64,000 nucleotides of DNA from Zhengitettix transpicula (taxonomy: Eukaryota > Arthropoda > Insecta > Orthoptera > Tetrigidae), in contig CM073593.1 of assembly GCA_037074705.1 (NCBI GenBank), positions 99,967,738 to 100,031,737 of the forward strand, given 5' to 3'. The first letter of the stretch is position 1; each line of letters starts with the position of its first letter. Below are positions 53,103 to 63,861 of the stretch, one piece after another. The notes beneath the pieces were generated by a model that was given only the letters and a program-made list of their open reading frames with translations, ran no database searches and was not told the origin of the DNA. The translations under genes and the position numbers were made by a program.

Positions 53103-54230
53103 GGTTGATAATATTCAAAGTGACCATTACGGTATCGAAATTCATTCAAAATGGAGGGTACTTGAATCGCGCTGCTGGTTGGGTCCATCCAAGTTTACTT
53201 AAGTAAGACACTGTAGAATGATGTGTGTAAAATGATATGCAGGAAGAGTGTATTAATACGAAAGGGATGTAGTTAGTTTTTATTCCACGCATGCTACTAA
53301 CGCCTTCTTGTCCTTAAGTGAGTCTTGCGTCGTCACTGACGGGACAAGTGACGGCGTCAGTCTATTAAGTACTGCAGACAGGAGTTTTACCTCCATGGAC
53401 AATTACATACCATTTTTCTCAAGACAATTTTGTTCTCGGAGATTAAATTAATATTATTAAAAGTATGTATCAATGTATGTATCTATGTATTTACGTTAAT
53501 CTCAAAACAAATTTTAACTCTTTAACAAAATGCAAACAAAAATTGGTACACATATTCTTGAAAACACGAGAAACGGTACTGTGTGGGGGTGATAAACCCC
53601 TAGCATAAATGTGTGGAAAGAATTATAATTGAAAATAGTGATAACTTTGTGTTAAATTACTTGCGTGCCTAGATACCGAGCCGTCACGCGAGAGACGTTA
53701 CTACGCGACGAACAAAGGAAATAGGTCCTTTTTCCGTATTGAAAATAAAGCAGAAATATTTTCTTTGAATAAAAAGTATAATTTTATCCAGTAATACTTC
53801 ATCGGATGATGATAAAAAACAATTCGAAATTCTTTACGATCCTTGCGGAGAATGTAAGTGAATTTTCAACGCCTTATTCGTGACTCCAATATGGCGACTA
53901 TTTGTTTACATTGAGACTAGCTAAGAATTTTATCACTTTAATCTTTGGTAATGTCTGAAGACTGGGGACCAATTATATTCTGCATTAAGCAAGGAGTATA
54001 TTTAAGTATTCTATTCTTAAAGAAATTCGGAGGTATGTTTGTTAGGACTGATGCAATAAAATTTAATGTATTTTGTAGCTGTTAAATTAATGCACTATCG
54101 GACGAAAGTATGTACGGAACTAGGAACAGTTAGATTTAGGGTTAAATCACTTCTTGACTGAAGATGAATGTAGAATTAAATACTTTTTCGGGTCTATATA
54201 AAAAAGTACACGTGGCAAGGCCGGGCACAC
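53103..54230 (-). repeat. Family G repeat, copy 3 (inverted relative to copy 1)
   Basis: Reverse-complement match to 25899-27008 over its whole length, including both sides of the (CATA)n run, the GCTAGG/TGAG-type segment (GATAAACCCCTAGC) and the GTGCCCGGCC head near 54228. A few small differences only. Confidence 0.88.
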
Positions 54231-55320
54231 AGATAGGAATTAATAAAGTAGTGAGTATGTAACAAATTTTGTCTTTTTAATATCTGAAAGTGGAATTACT
54301 TACATTTTACAGTACAGATTAAATTTATAATATAATAGTAGGACAAATAAATACAGGAGTAGTCGCTAAGTTGCTCTGGCACTTTATTAAAAGATTTACT
54401 CTGGTGTTGGGGGATGTTTTATATATATTGTGATACTGATATTGGGGAAAAAAACGGGGAGGATTGAGGTAAATAATGCAAGTGAAACAATATTTTTTTC
54501 TTCCCTCCACCTCGTCTTCATAAATGAAAGGTCGTAAATCAAGGGTAATGTATAATTATATAATTCCACGCCGCCAAATAAGTCCGCAAATTACCCCGGG
54601 AAAGACGCGTACCGTGTATTTGACGGTAAGTACAAGTTGTAAAACAGATATTAAGTGATTGGATGCATATCACAAGTCCGCATCTAACGGAAAGTGAGTG
54701 TAATTATTATTTTTAGTATCCGTCGGGCCGCTATTTACGTCACAGCTACCGACCCGACCCGAAGCGACGATTGACCGATGTATTCGAGCATTTTTATTTC
54801 CACGGGAGATGTGGCATTAATTGGGGGAGTGAGGTCATACCCGGAGGTGTGTGTGGGCATTCTTCTTTTATTTCAAAGTCCGAAGCGCGTTTCTCTATAA
54901 CCGGCCGCCTCATTTATAAAGTGTTAAACGCAGTTATTAACCTTGTTAATAGAAATTATGGCATACGATAATTACCCCTTGGGGGGTCCTTCGGAGAGAT
55001 TTAATAAATCGTCTTGCCTTCCATAACTTCCACAAAGTCCTGGGAGAGAAAGACTGATTGAGAAAAAGGAGCAGTGCGCATGGGATATTTCTCCAAGTCA
55101 ATTATTGGTGTCTGCCTTCCTGACGTATCGGCGGGGCCAATAAGTCAATGGAGGTCCATTTGTCCGCGGCTCCGAAACTCTGCTGCTTGTTTTATTCGTT
55201 AGCGTCAACCGTATCACATGACACTCTCTAATTTGGGCTTCAGTTTCCGATACATCCTCGGCTATCCTTGATTTACAGACAACCAATCGAATTTATGTAA
55301 ACCACACATATTTTATAACA
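54231..55320. promoter_or_regulatory. Single-copy island, candidate conserved non-coding DNA
   Basis: From about 54540 the sequence is GC-richer and free of repeats. It includes TTTACGTCACAG (CRE-like) at 54734, CATTTATAAAG at 54912 and AGGTCATACC at 54831. Frames (62-66 codons) are unconvincing. Regulatory role is only an inference from composition and lack of repeats. Confidence 0.3.
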
Positions 55321-55623
55321 TCGAAAATAAGATCCGCGGTTGAAATTAATTGCCAGGTACCAACTTAATTTTATAATCTGTGGAAGCGTTTCCAAATTGC
55401 AGTGAAAAGGCGTTGATTGCTTATTTTATTTAATAAACACCTGTTTGAGGAACACATCTTCGGATAATTAACACATGACACCAAATGGGACAATTTTATC
55501 AAAAAAAAAATATAAACATTTCATAATTAACAATTTTAACTATCAGACTTCATATTTAAATCAAACAAGAAAAATAGCAGCCTTATGGTCAGAAAAAATT
55601 AAATAATAATTCAAATTTTTTAA

Positions 55624-55663
55624 ACAGGACGTTTTGTCCCTGATTGGGTCCTCTTCAGGTGTA
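55624..55663 (-). repeat. Family A core (minus)
   Basis: Minus strand: ACAC, CTGAAGA, G, GACCC, loop, GGGAC, AAAACGTCCTGT. The box CTGAAGA is exact and GAAA has become AAAA. The outer pairing ACA/TGT is kept, one base out from the box. Confidence 0.7.
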
Positions 55664-55771
55664 TGGATGGTTTAAATTATATAAACAAATAAATGTTAAT
55701 GACACAAATAATTTAAGATAAAATCTATGATTCTTTAAAATTGTAATCAATCTGTTACGTTACATATAAAA

Positions 55772-55990
55772 TTTTTTTTTAGAGTAACAGGCAACATGAG
55801 GGTAATCCACGTAGTGGCAACTCCCCTTTAATAGCATAGGATGGGGTTTGAAAAAGGCGGGGGGATTCGGAAGGGTACAGGAAGGTAACCAAGGGTTAAC
55901 AAGGACCCAGGGGCTGTTTTTTTAAGGATCCTACCCTGCATTCGTCTAAAAGTAATGCAGGACAAACCCCTAGAAAAACCTACATCAGGT
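55772..55990 (-). mobile_element. S-family retroposon copy 9 (3' fragment)
   Basis: Poly-T, AACAGGCAACATGAGGGTAA, GGATCCTACCCTGCATTCG, ending at CCTACATCAGGTA. 5' truncated near the GATGCAGG word. Confidence 0.85.
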
Positions 55991-56080
55991 ATTTTTCTTG
56001 ATAAAATGATTTACTATCTCATTATTCTTTTCGTAATCTCTTCAAATTATTCTGTAGTTTACAGATCTATCATTTTTTAA

Positions 56081-56350
56081 TTTTTTTTTAATGGTAACAG
56101 GCTTTTTTGGGTGTAGACAAACTATGTATAGGATAATCCACATAGTGGCATATAGCATAGGAAAGGGATTTGAAAGGGGGGGATGCGGAAGGGTGGAGGA
56201 AGGTAGCCAAGGGTTAACTAGGGCCCCCGGGCTATAGTTTAAGGATCCTACCCTGCATTGGCCTAAACGTGATGCAGGAAAAACCCTAGAAAAACCTGAA
56301 TCAGGTAGGTTGGGCATTGGGTACTTGTCCCACGTCCATTCCGATGGCGC
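56081..56350 (-). mobile_element. S-family retroposon copy 10 (5' truncated)
   Basis: Poly-T, GTGTAGACAAACTATGTATA (second-subfamily 3' end), GGATCCTACCCTGCATTGGC, TGGGTACTTGTCCCACG, ending CCATTCCGATGGCG. Confidence 0.87.
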
Positions 56351-56445
56351 TATAAATTATATTCATACAGAATTGCATTTTAAAAATTATTATTTTGTAA
56401 GACTACGTTTCTGAGTTTATGTGATTAGGTAATTCTAACATCCAT

Positions 56446-56484
56446 AGACCTGAAGAGGACCCAATCGGGAACGAAACGTCCTCT
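56446..56484 (+). repeat. Family A core (plus)
   Basis: AGAC, CTGAAGA, G, GACCC, AATC, GGGAAC, GAAACGTC, CTCT. Both conserved boxes are exact. AGA/TCT pair as outer stem, where the copy at 55624 has ACA/TGT. Confidence 0.75.
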
Positions 56485-57304
56485 TTCAAATTTGAATATT
56501 AAAAGATTTTTTTTTCTGACGAAAAGTCTGCTATTTTAATTATTTAATTTAATAATTAAAACAATTGGAAGCCTTTATTTATCAATACTTTATAAAAAAT
56601 GTTTAAAATGGATGAGAAATAATATTTTATATATTGGTGAATTATTTTAATTATATAATACCTTCCATTTATTTCATTTAATAATTATGAACAATAGCAT
56701 TTGAATTTTTTTTATTTTACACTAAATAAATAATTTGGACGTAAGTCAGAATTTTTTTTAAAGGGAGAAGATGAGGGTACAATGACAGAATGTCAATGAT
56801 TCATAAATAACGAACATTTTAATTTTACAATAAATAAAGAATTTTTCCAATTATTGAAAGCAATTGATAAAAATATCATCTTCATGGGGGGAGGGGGGGT
56901 TGTTTGAGATAACATTGCGAAGTTATTCAATTAATATCTGCGAAAAAATTGATATTATATAAATAACTATTAAAAATAAATTGAAAAAACCTTTTTTTTC
57001 CTTAATCATTTTTCTCTCTCATTTTTATATGGTCTTACGCCATTATTTTGGAACTTTTCGTATAGTTTTCATTTCTTTGTTGTGTGAGTGCGTTGTCTGC
57101 CTTTCTCGTTAATATATTTTCGTCGATATTGTATTTTATGATCTATGTAAGTAATTGTGGTTTGACTCTTCCTATTACCTCAGTAGAGGTCACAATTTAT
57201 AGAACCTTGCACCTCCCCAAGAAAACATGAAGACGACTGTTCTGAATTAGAAAACCACAGTGCCGAAGGGTCGGCGTAACAATGACAATGGGGAAAAACA
57301 GAAG
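56485..57304. other. AT-rich DNA
   Basis: Includes a family J copy at 56817-56880 and a G-run at 56886. No gene. Confidence 0.45.
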
Positions 57305-57600
57305 GTTCAGCGTAACAATAGGGGATCGTAGCAATTGTTGAGTTTCACTGTGTCTGTTTGTGCATTAATAGCTGTGATGTTTGATTTAATGTAAAGCATC
57401 TCTGGCTGGGGGTCAATGTCTAAAATCTTAGCATTTTGCCAATCAAAATGTATGTGTAGAATTGATATGGATACTAACAGATTGTCTTTGATATTAGACA
57501 CTTGTTCCTTGACACGTGTATTGAGGGAACGTTTCGTTCGCCCTATGTAGCAGGAATTACAATTAGAGCATGAGATTCTGTAACCGACAAGTGGTTTCTT
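57305..57600 (-). pseudogene. Penelope-like element GIY-YIG endonuclease domain remnant
   Basis: A minus-strand frame of about 98 codons reads KKPLVGYRISCSNCNSCYIG, RTKRSLNTRVKEQVSN, then HFDWQNAKILDID and EMLYIKSN, DTVKLNNCYDPLL. This is the C-terminal endonuclease of Penelope-like elements: the CxxC zinc-binding pair, the YIG motif, the catalytic-helix Arg (usual YIG.T.R.L..R..EH; here KEQ replaces .EH) and the E-ML-IK...IN segment. The usual GIY is degraded to VGY. Upstream reverse transcriptase is not recognisable because frames shift at about 57620. The frame ends at a stop near 57305. Confidence 0.85.
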
Positions 57601-58020
57601 GTCTGTAAATGTGTACGTTGAAATTTGTAATTCGAGAAAAAAAATTGGCTAGAGGTGATTTTGTAGGATATTGGATTTTTTTTTGAGTCTGTGCTGATGA
57701 TTAAAAGTTTTATGAGGTATGCTATTCGAACAGGGTCTGTAGTATCAGTGAAACAACGATTATTTGGCGAAGAAATTTGTGGAGGTTCTTGGAAAATGTC
57801 TTTAGAGAAAGGATTGAATTCTGGTTACCTTTCCCAGTGTGTAAGTCGGATTTTGGTGCTGTGTTTTCTCGTTGCCAAAGGTGATCTCCTCCCTTTGTAA
57901 TCCACGTACCTCATCTCGCCCCATGATCATTAGGAATCTTGTAAAAGCTTCGTCGAGGTAAATTGCGTTTGCGCTGTTATCGGAAATTAGCGCAAGTACA
58001 TCATGAAAGACTTGGGACCG
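57601..58020. other. Possible upstream Penelope-like sequence and linker
   Basis: Directly upstream (minus sense) of the endonuclease remnant. A 79-codon minus frame (58041-57802) is open but I cannot align it to a known domain. Confidence 0.35.
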
Positions 58021-58430
58021 CTCGTTAAGGCTGAATATCACGGCAAAAATTCGAGCTCATTTGCAGGAAAGGCACTACGGTAGCCTTAAATGGAGGAAGC
58101 CAGGTGTTCCTGGGGCTAATCAGCCACTGATGATGGAGCTCGCCTCTTTTAAACAACAAACCGGCTCCTGGAGAGCGCGGTATTCCTGTAATTAATTGCT
58201 GATAGTTATCGACACAAGCAGCGCTGCCTTTAACAAGTTTGACGGTTCTCAGTTTCTCAGTGGCGCACGCAAACATTCCTGCAGGGTGGGAGCGACCCCA
58301 GAAGCTGATCATACCCAAGAATATCGCCTCGCCTCGCACACACCAACCTCCTCAACTAAGTGTCGTATTAATATCTTTCAAGGTGATTACGACGTGGGCT
58401 GACTTGAGTTATCGTTAAAAATCATTTCTG
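58021..58430. other. Single-copy GC-richer island
   Basis: Repeat-free. A 104-codon minus frame matches nothing known. Likely non-coding. Confidence 0.35.
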
Positions 58431-58825
58431 GCTTCGTCCTAGTGTCAGTGTCCCAAAAGTATTTATCAAACAATGTTTCTTCCATCCGTTTCTTCTACGG
58501 CGCTGCAGCCATCTGGAAGCACTACGCTTCCATACCATCCATGGCCGTATTGTACGTGGAACTAATGATGGATTGTATATGTCTACGATCGATTCGATTT
58601 GGGGTTGATTGTGTCATGTTCCGTTCCAACTCGTAAACATTCTCCCCGTCCTCCAAGTCTAGGAGAATTCTAGTAATATAAATTATAATGTTTATAGCGA
58701 AAAAAGAAAATTATTAAATTTCACAGCGACGTTTAATACTCTTCTGGAACCTCACATTGTTTGACAATTTTTAATAATTTTCTATACAGATCATGAGTAA
58801 AATTAGTAGTTTTTTCTACTCTCTT

Positions 58826-60075
58826 GCCTGATGATGTCCTCAGAAGAGAACGAAAAGTCAGGGAGAATTTAATATTTTTTTTGCGTACAACATTATTATT
58901 ATATTTCTGACTCCAGGACATTACTTGGAGAATTCTCAGTTTCTCCAAGACATCGATGATTTTTTTATTTACTCAGAACAAATAATAAAAAATATAAACT
59001 TAATATTTTATTAACGAAAAGTCACAGAGAATTTAATATTTTTCTTGCAGTCAACATTATTATTATTTTTTGACTCCAGGACATTGATTGGAGAATTCTC
59101 AGTTTCTCCAAGATATCTAATATTTTTTTTTATTTAATCAGAAAATTTTTATAAACAAATTTAAAAGACAAAATTTTATTAATTAAAAGTCACAGTGAAT
59201 TTAATATTTTTCTTGTAGTCAACATTATTATTAATATTATTCTGACTGCAGGACATTACTCGGAGCTTTGGGAAGGTCTGCGAAGGCTATTCTCTCGCAG
59301 GCAATACCTGCGAGGGATGTTCTCTCACATGCAGAACCTTGTAGGAGAGATCCGAAAGGGCTACCTTTGGGAATGCCTTTTCCACTCCGTTTTTGAACTA
59401 AGATTCCCACAAGCCGAGATACCTCGGCCTGTTCTGAGAGGTGTATGTTCCGGGGTCACAGACCTTGGGCATACGGTAAGAGTTGTTCGCTATTCCCATT
59501 GGAATAGTCGGCCAGCTGCCTCCTAAACTTGTCGATGCACGGAGAAGGGAATGCTGCGTCCTCACAGAAAACTCCTCTCCCGCTATCGGAACGACGTGGG
59601 ACAAGTACCCAATGCCCGTCCTACCTGATGCAGGTTTTTCTAGGGTTTTTCCTGCATTTCTTTAGGCGAATGCCGGGTAGGATCCTTAAACCATACCCCG
59701 GGGGCCCTAGTTAACCCTTGGCTACCTTCCTCTACCCTTCCGCATCCCCCCTTTCAAATCCCTTCCTATGCTATTAAAGGGGAGTTACCCAACATGGCAT
59801 GTAGCGTGGTGCCCTAAAAAAAACATTACTTGGAGAATTCTCAGTTTCTCCAAGACATAGATATTTTTATTTACTCAGAAAAAATTAATAAAAATTTAAA
59901 CGTAATATTTTATTAACGAAAAGTCACAGTGAGTTTAATATTTGTCTTGCAATCAACATTATTATTATTATTTTTCTGACTCCAGGTCATTTCTTGGAGA
60001 ATTCTCAGTTTCTCCAAGACATAGAGGATTTTTTTTATTTAGTCAGAAAAAAATTAATAACAAATTTAAAACGTA
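58826..60075 (+). repeat. 166-bp tandem array (about four units) starting with a ribozyme-like core, interrupted by S copy 11
   Basis: AACGAAAAGTC-type landmarks occur at 58849, 59013, 59181 and 59915. The spacing is 164 and 168 bp, and 734 bp across the S insertion (about 164 without it). Each unit contains GGAGAATTCTCAGTTTCTCC, itself able to fold. The array begins at 58828 with CTGATGA, T, GTCCTC, AGAA, GAGAAC, GAAAAGTC (family E core). Confidence 0.88.
59266..59822 (+). mobile_element. S-family retroposon copy 11 (full length, with target-site duplication)
   Basis: Head CTTTGGGAAGGTCTGCGAAG, 3' end GTGGTGCCCTAAAAAAA. Flanked by ACATTACTCGGAG (59253-59265) and ACATTACTTGGAG (59823-59835), a 13-bp duplication with one difference. 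The insertion splits one unit of the 166-bp array. First subfamily. Confidence 0.93.
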
Positions 60076-60087
60076 ATATTTTTAAAA

Positions 60088-60131
60088 AAACACAACGTTT
60101 CATCCATGATTGGAATCTTTTTCAGGTGTAG
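60088..60131 (-). repeat. Family A core (minus)
   Basis: Minus strand: ACAC, CTGAAAA, a stem with TCC/GGA, GAAACGTT, GTGT. The outer stem ACAC/GTGT is intact. The core has CTGAAAA. Confidence 0.7.
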
Positions 60132-60443
60132 AATTACACTTAAATTCTGGTATTTACAAGATTTATATAAATCAAAGTCTTACATACACTGATCAATTTC
60201 AATACAACTATTTTTAAATATGAATTATAATTGTGTAAATATAAATTATAATTATAAATTGAATTAAAATTTATTACTTATCTAAGTTTTTGTTTTCCTT
60301 AAAAAAAATTATTTTACAATTTAATATAATTATTTATATATATATAAATTATAATTATAAAATTTAATAACATTTATTTTATATGCTAGACTTTTTTCTT
60401 TTAAATTTTTACAACAATTTATACAACAATATAATTGTAATTG
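60132..60443. other. AT-rich spacer between inverted family A cores
   Basis: Nothing but AT-rich sequence with a short (TA)n at 60333. Confidence 0.5.
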
Positions 60444-60482
60444 TACAACTGAAGAGGGTCTAATCAGGGATGTAACGTTGCC
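60444..60482 (+). repeat. Family A core (plus)
   Basis: ACAA, CTGAAGA, GGGTCTAATCAGGGAT, GTAACGTTG. The CTGAAGA box is exact and GAAA is GTAA. Inverted partner of 60088. Confidence 0.65.
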
Positions 60483-61750
60483 TTTTTTAAAATATAATGT
60501 TTTAAATTTGTTAATAACATTTTTCTGACTCACAGGCTCGTGTTTTTAACACGATTATTATAACTATTAATTTTTTTAAAATTTAATATTATTTAGTCGT
60601 ATTAACTGCTAGGTTATTGGCGACTTGAACAATTGTGACATTTAAATTTCGGGGGTTCAAATTTAGGATTTCTTTTAATGAATTTAATGATATTTCCTTG
60701 TATGTTTATGGATTGTGAAATCTCGTTGATATTTTATTTTTCTGCTCTGTAGATTAAATTTGGTGCAGAACTGTTTTGATCCGGTGTTATGCTGGACACA
60801 TATCCGAGTGTTTTTTTTTGTTATAGTGATGTAGAGATGAGTCATGTTAGTATCTCCTGTTCCATATCTCGTTAGGTTTCATTTTGGCTCATTGAAAACG
60901 ATACAATACACTGCGATTGTTCGGCAACGCCGTTTGTCCCTTCCTTTTATTTTCTGATCGGTCACAACCGCTCGCGGGGAACATAACGGCCAAGCGCCTT
61001 CTAATTTTAAATCGGAATATATTAAGTTTATCGAATGTCTCATATTTAAGATATAAAATTAATTTAATAGAGCGGTGACAGTAGTGGATGATGATATAAT
61101 TAATTACTGAATTATCTCACACAGTAGTCAGGGCAGCGCGCGCCTCGTAAAGGCAAACAAAAAAAAATATTTAAACTGTTGAAAATTATTCATAACTCTG
61201 TTAGTTATACACAGATTATATTCTCAATTAGGGATGTGGTTCTGATTTCGCGATACCAATCTCAAGCAATTATTTCGTTAAACAGGGAGTCCTTGTCGTA
61301 GGGGGGGGGGGAATAAGTTGCTAAACCAGATGGTGGCTTTCGCTGATATCATCCACTAATCGTGACATTCCTCCCCCCCCCCCGTTCCCCCTCCCACCCA
61401 CCCCCCCCAGAAAAATTTCGTAAGTATTCGGAAATGTTAAACTGTTTAAATAAATTAGAATAAGCGAATAAAAATATGTTGTCAGGAATAAGAGATTGTT
61501 ATCGCGAGCACGTCACTGGTTGAGAAAATAATTATTTGAACAGACAGAAACATCAACCATAGGAATGTTTTATAATGAAAATCTCGTTGAAAACGTTTCC
61601 CTTAATAAAACATAGAGAAAAATGATTAACACCTGTTATTGTGAGCCTTAAAAAATCAATAGAATAAAGAACACGTCTTTAACTGTAAGTTTTTAATAGC
61701 AAAAATCTCTTTTTGAAAATAATATGTAAAACAAAAACCCCCCACATTGT
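60483..61750. other. Intergenic DNA
   Basis: 61300-61410 has long G and C runs. 60880-61160 is somewhat GC-richer. No gene recognised. Confidence 0.4.
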
Positions 61751-62420
61751 CGTTGCATTTTCGTAGCTTTTTGAGTGTTGTCAACTGACAAGTGTAGTTG
61801 TATAAACGGAGAGCTCTGGCGGAGGCTACCTTTGGGGATGCCTTCACATCTCTCTGGTTTTTTGAACTAAGGTTCCCACATGCCGAGGCACCTCGGTCTG
61901 TTTTGAGAGGTGTATGTTCCGGGGTCGCAGACCTTGGGCATACGGTAAGAGTTGTCCGCTATTCCCATTGGAATAGTCGGCCAGCTGCCTCCTAAACTGG
62001 TCGAGGCACGGAGATGGGAATGCTGCGTCCCCACAGCAAACTCCTCTCCCGATATCGGAAGGACGTGGGACAAGTACCCAATGCCCGACCTACCCGATGC
62101 AGGTTTTTCTAGGGTTTTCCCTGCATTTCTTTAGGCGAATGCCGGGTAGGATCCTTAAACTATAGCCCGGGGGCCCTAGTTAACCCTTGGCTACCTTCCT
62201 CTACCCTTTCGCATCCAACCTTTCAAATCCCGTCCTATGCTATTAAAGGGGAGTTGCCCAATGTGGATCACCCTCATGTAGCCTGTTGCCCTAAAAAACA
62301 ACCAAAAAAAAGTGTAGTTGTGTCGTTCTAGGCTCTTCTTTAGCACCTGACGATGATCGCAGAAACGTTGTGTGGTTTATTTGTCTATCTTTCTTATTCA
62401 TTACTTTCAATCAGACGTAA
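61751..62420 (+). repeat. Family B element split by S copy 12
   Basis: The left part 61751-61801 (GTTGCATTTTCGTAGC...AAGTGTAGTTGT) and right part 62310-62420 (AAGTGTAGTTGTGTCGTTCT...) join into one B unit when the S element is removed. The core at 62344-62373 has CACCTGACGA, a shrunken TG(ATCG)CA hairpin and GAAACGTTGTG. Both boxes and the CAC/GTG outer stem are exact. Confidence 0.88.
61802..62310 (+). mobile_element. S-family retroposon copy 12 (with 12-bp target-site duplication)
   Basis: Starts ATAAACGGAGAGCTCTGGCG and ends GTTGCCCTAAAAAACAACCA plus A-run. The duplication AAGTGTAGTTGT lies at 61790-61801 and directly after the A-tail (about 62310). Slightly 5' truncated. First subfamily. 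Confidence 0.93.
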
Positions 62421-62429
62421 GTTTCTTTC

Positions 62430-62965
62430 CATTTTAATTGATGTTATTCCAGCGGAATGACTGAACACAAGAAGTAAACAATTATGCTGTCAGAGTGAAA
62501 GGTAACGACGACGCCTCCTACAAGCGACGCTGCGTTTTTATTAATTAGCCTCGCGCCCATAAACGCGGTCACGTTAATTGACGTGTTGGGCCGAGTGGGA
62601 GGGGGGAGTGGGATGTTCCCTCGCTCGAAAACACGGATATTCAATCACAAAAGGGCGGCGGGGGTGGGGAGAAGAGAGACTCTCCGGACTGTTGCGACAT
62701 CTCCATCATTGTCAAACCATCTTCCAGATTACTACGATATTATAATCGAGTCTAGCCCGTGGGTCGCACGGAACAGTCACACGCGCACTCGACCGTCCAA
62801 AAAAAGAAGGTCGGAGGCTCCGGAGAAATGTAGAAATGTCAACCGTCCGCTTGTCCACTGATAATTAAGAACTTGACTGTGACGTGCGTCAAGTACGACC
62901 AGATAAAAGCCTAATGGCGCGGACTGGTTCCAGACGCTGCGTCTGCGAATACGCACCATTCCTTC
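62430..62965. promoter_or_regulatory. Single-copy GC-rich island, candidate conserved non-coding DNA
   Basis: Repeat-free. Contains CGCCCATAAACGCGGTCACG (62553-62572), which shares the CCCATAAA...CGGTCACGT arrangement with 25571-25590. No convincing coding frame. Function is an inference. Confidence 0.35.
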
Positions 62966-63861
62966 TTCTAGCCTACATACACGTCATTAGTCACCTGTAG
63001 TCATCTTCACAAATAATATATCACCGGTTTAAACGGAGTTGGCAGCTGTTTCAACGTCTTGCAGAAGCATGACAACCCTCCCACCCCCCTAAAATTGAGA
63101 CAATTTGAAAAGGTTAATTGGGATCTTGACGAAGACATCGTGAATGAAAAATGCTCATGTAAACTGTAATATTAACAGCAGCAGCGAATTTAAATCTTCC
63201 CTGAGAACTAAAATAGTTCCACTGGCCCCCCGACCCCCTAAAATCACTATGTTTTTGTTTCCCCTGACATGCCTATTCTTGAGGAAGCTATTGTCAAATC
63301 AACGGTTCGTTGTCAGCCATAGCTGATGTTAGTCTAGTCTAAAGCATCTTCGATCATAATTTTAGAGAATTTCTTATTAACTTTACTGTATTATTTTTAT
63401 ATATTTTCCGCCAGTAATTTTTTATAGGTTATTTACCGGAAGTCTGATGCTGATTCACTTGGGTTATGTACGTAAATGTTTTTTTTTAAAAAAATATAAC
63501 CTGTATATTACTGAATATTCCAAAAATTTTGTGCCCTTAGTCGATGAAAAAATATTTTTGTTAACGCAAAACTGTTAACTTTAATAAAAGAGCCATCAAC
63601 AGTAGTACAATCGGTAAACATGGACACACTATTATCCGACTTTAACAGATTAAAAATTTTTTTTCCGCCTATTACGAAACACAGATTTTGGACCACAACC
63701 CTATCATAATATGGGAAAATTACCAAAATACTTGAAAAATACAGCAATAAAAAGTCAAGAACACTTTCTGAAATGTTACATGTTAAACATACTGAAAAAT
63801 TACATACTGACAAAATTTATTTACAATCATTTAATAATAATAATTATTATTATGTAACATT
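62966..63861. other. Intergenic DNA
   Basis: No gene or repeat recognised. A 101-codon minus frame (63813-63508) is AT-rich and matches nothing I know. Confidence 0.45.

Noticed and set aside
58025..58339. 104-codon minus frame in a GC-richer island
   Set aside because: No recognisable domain. Overlapping open frames on the other strand suggest composition rather than coding.
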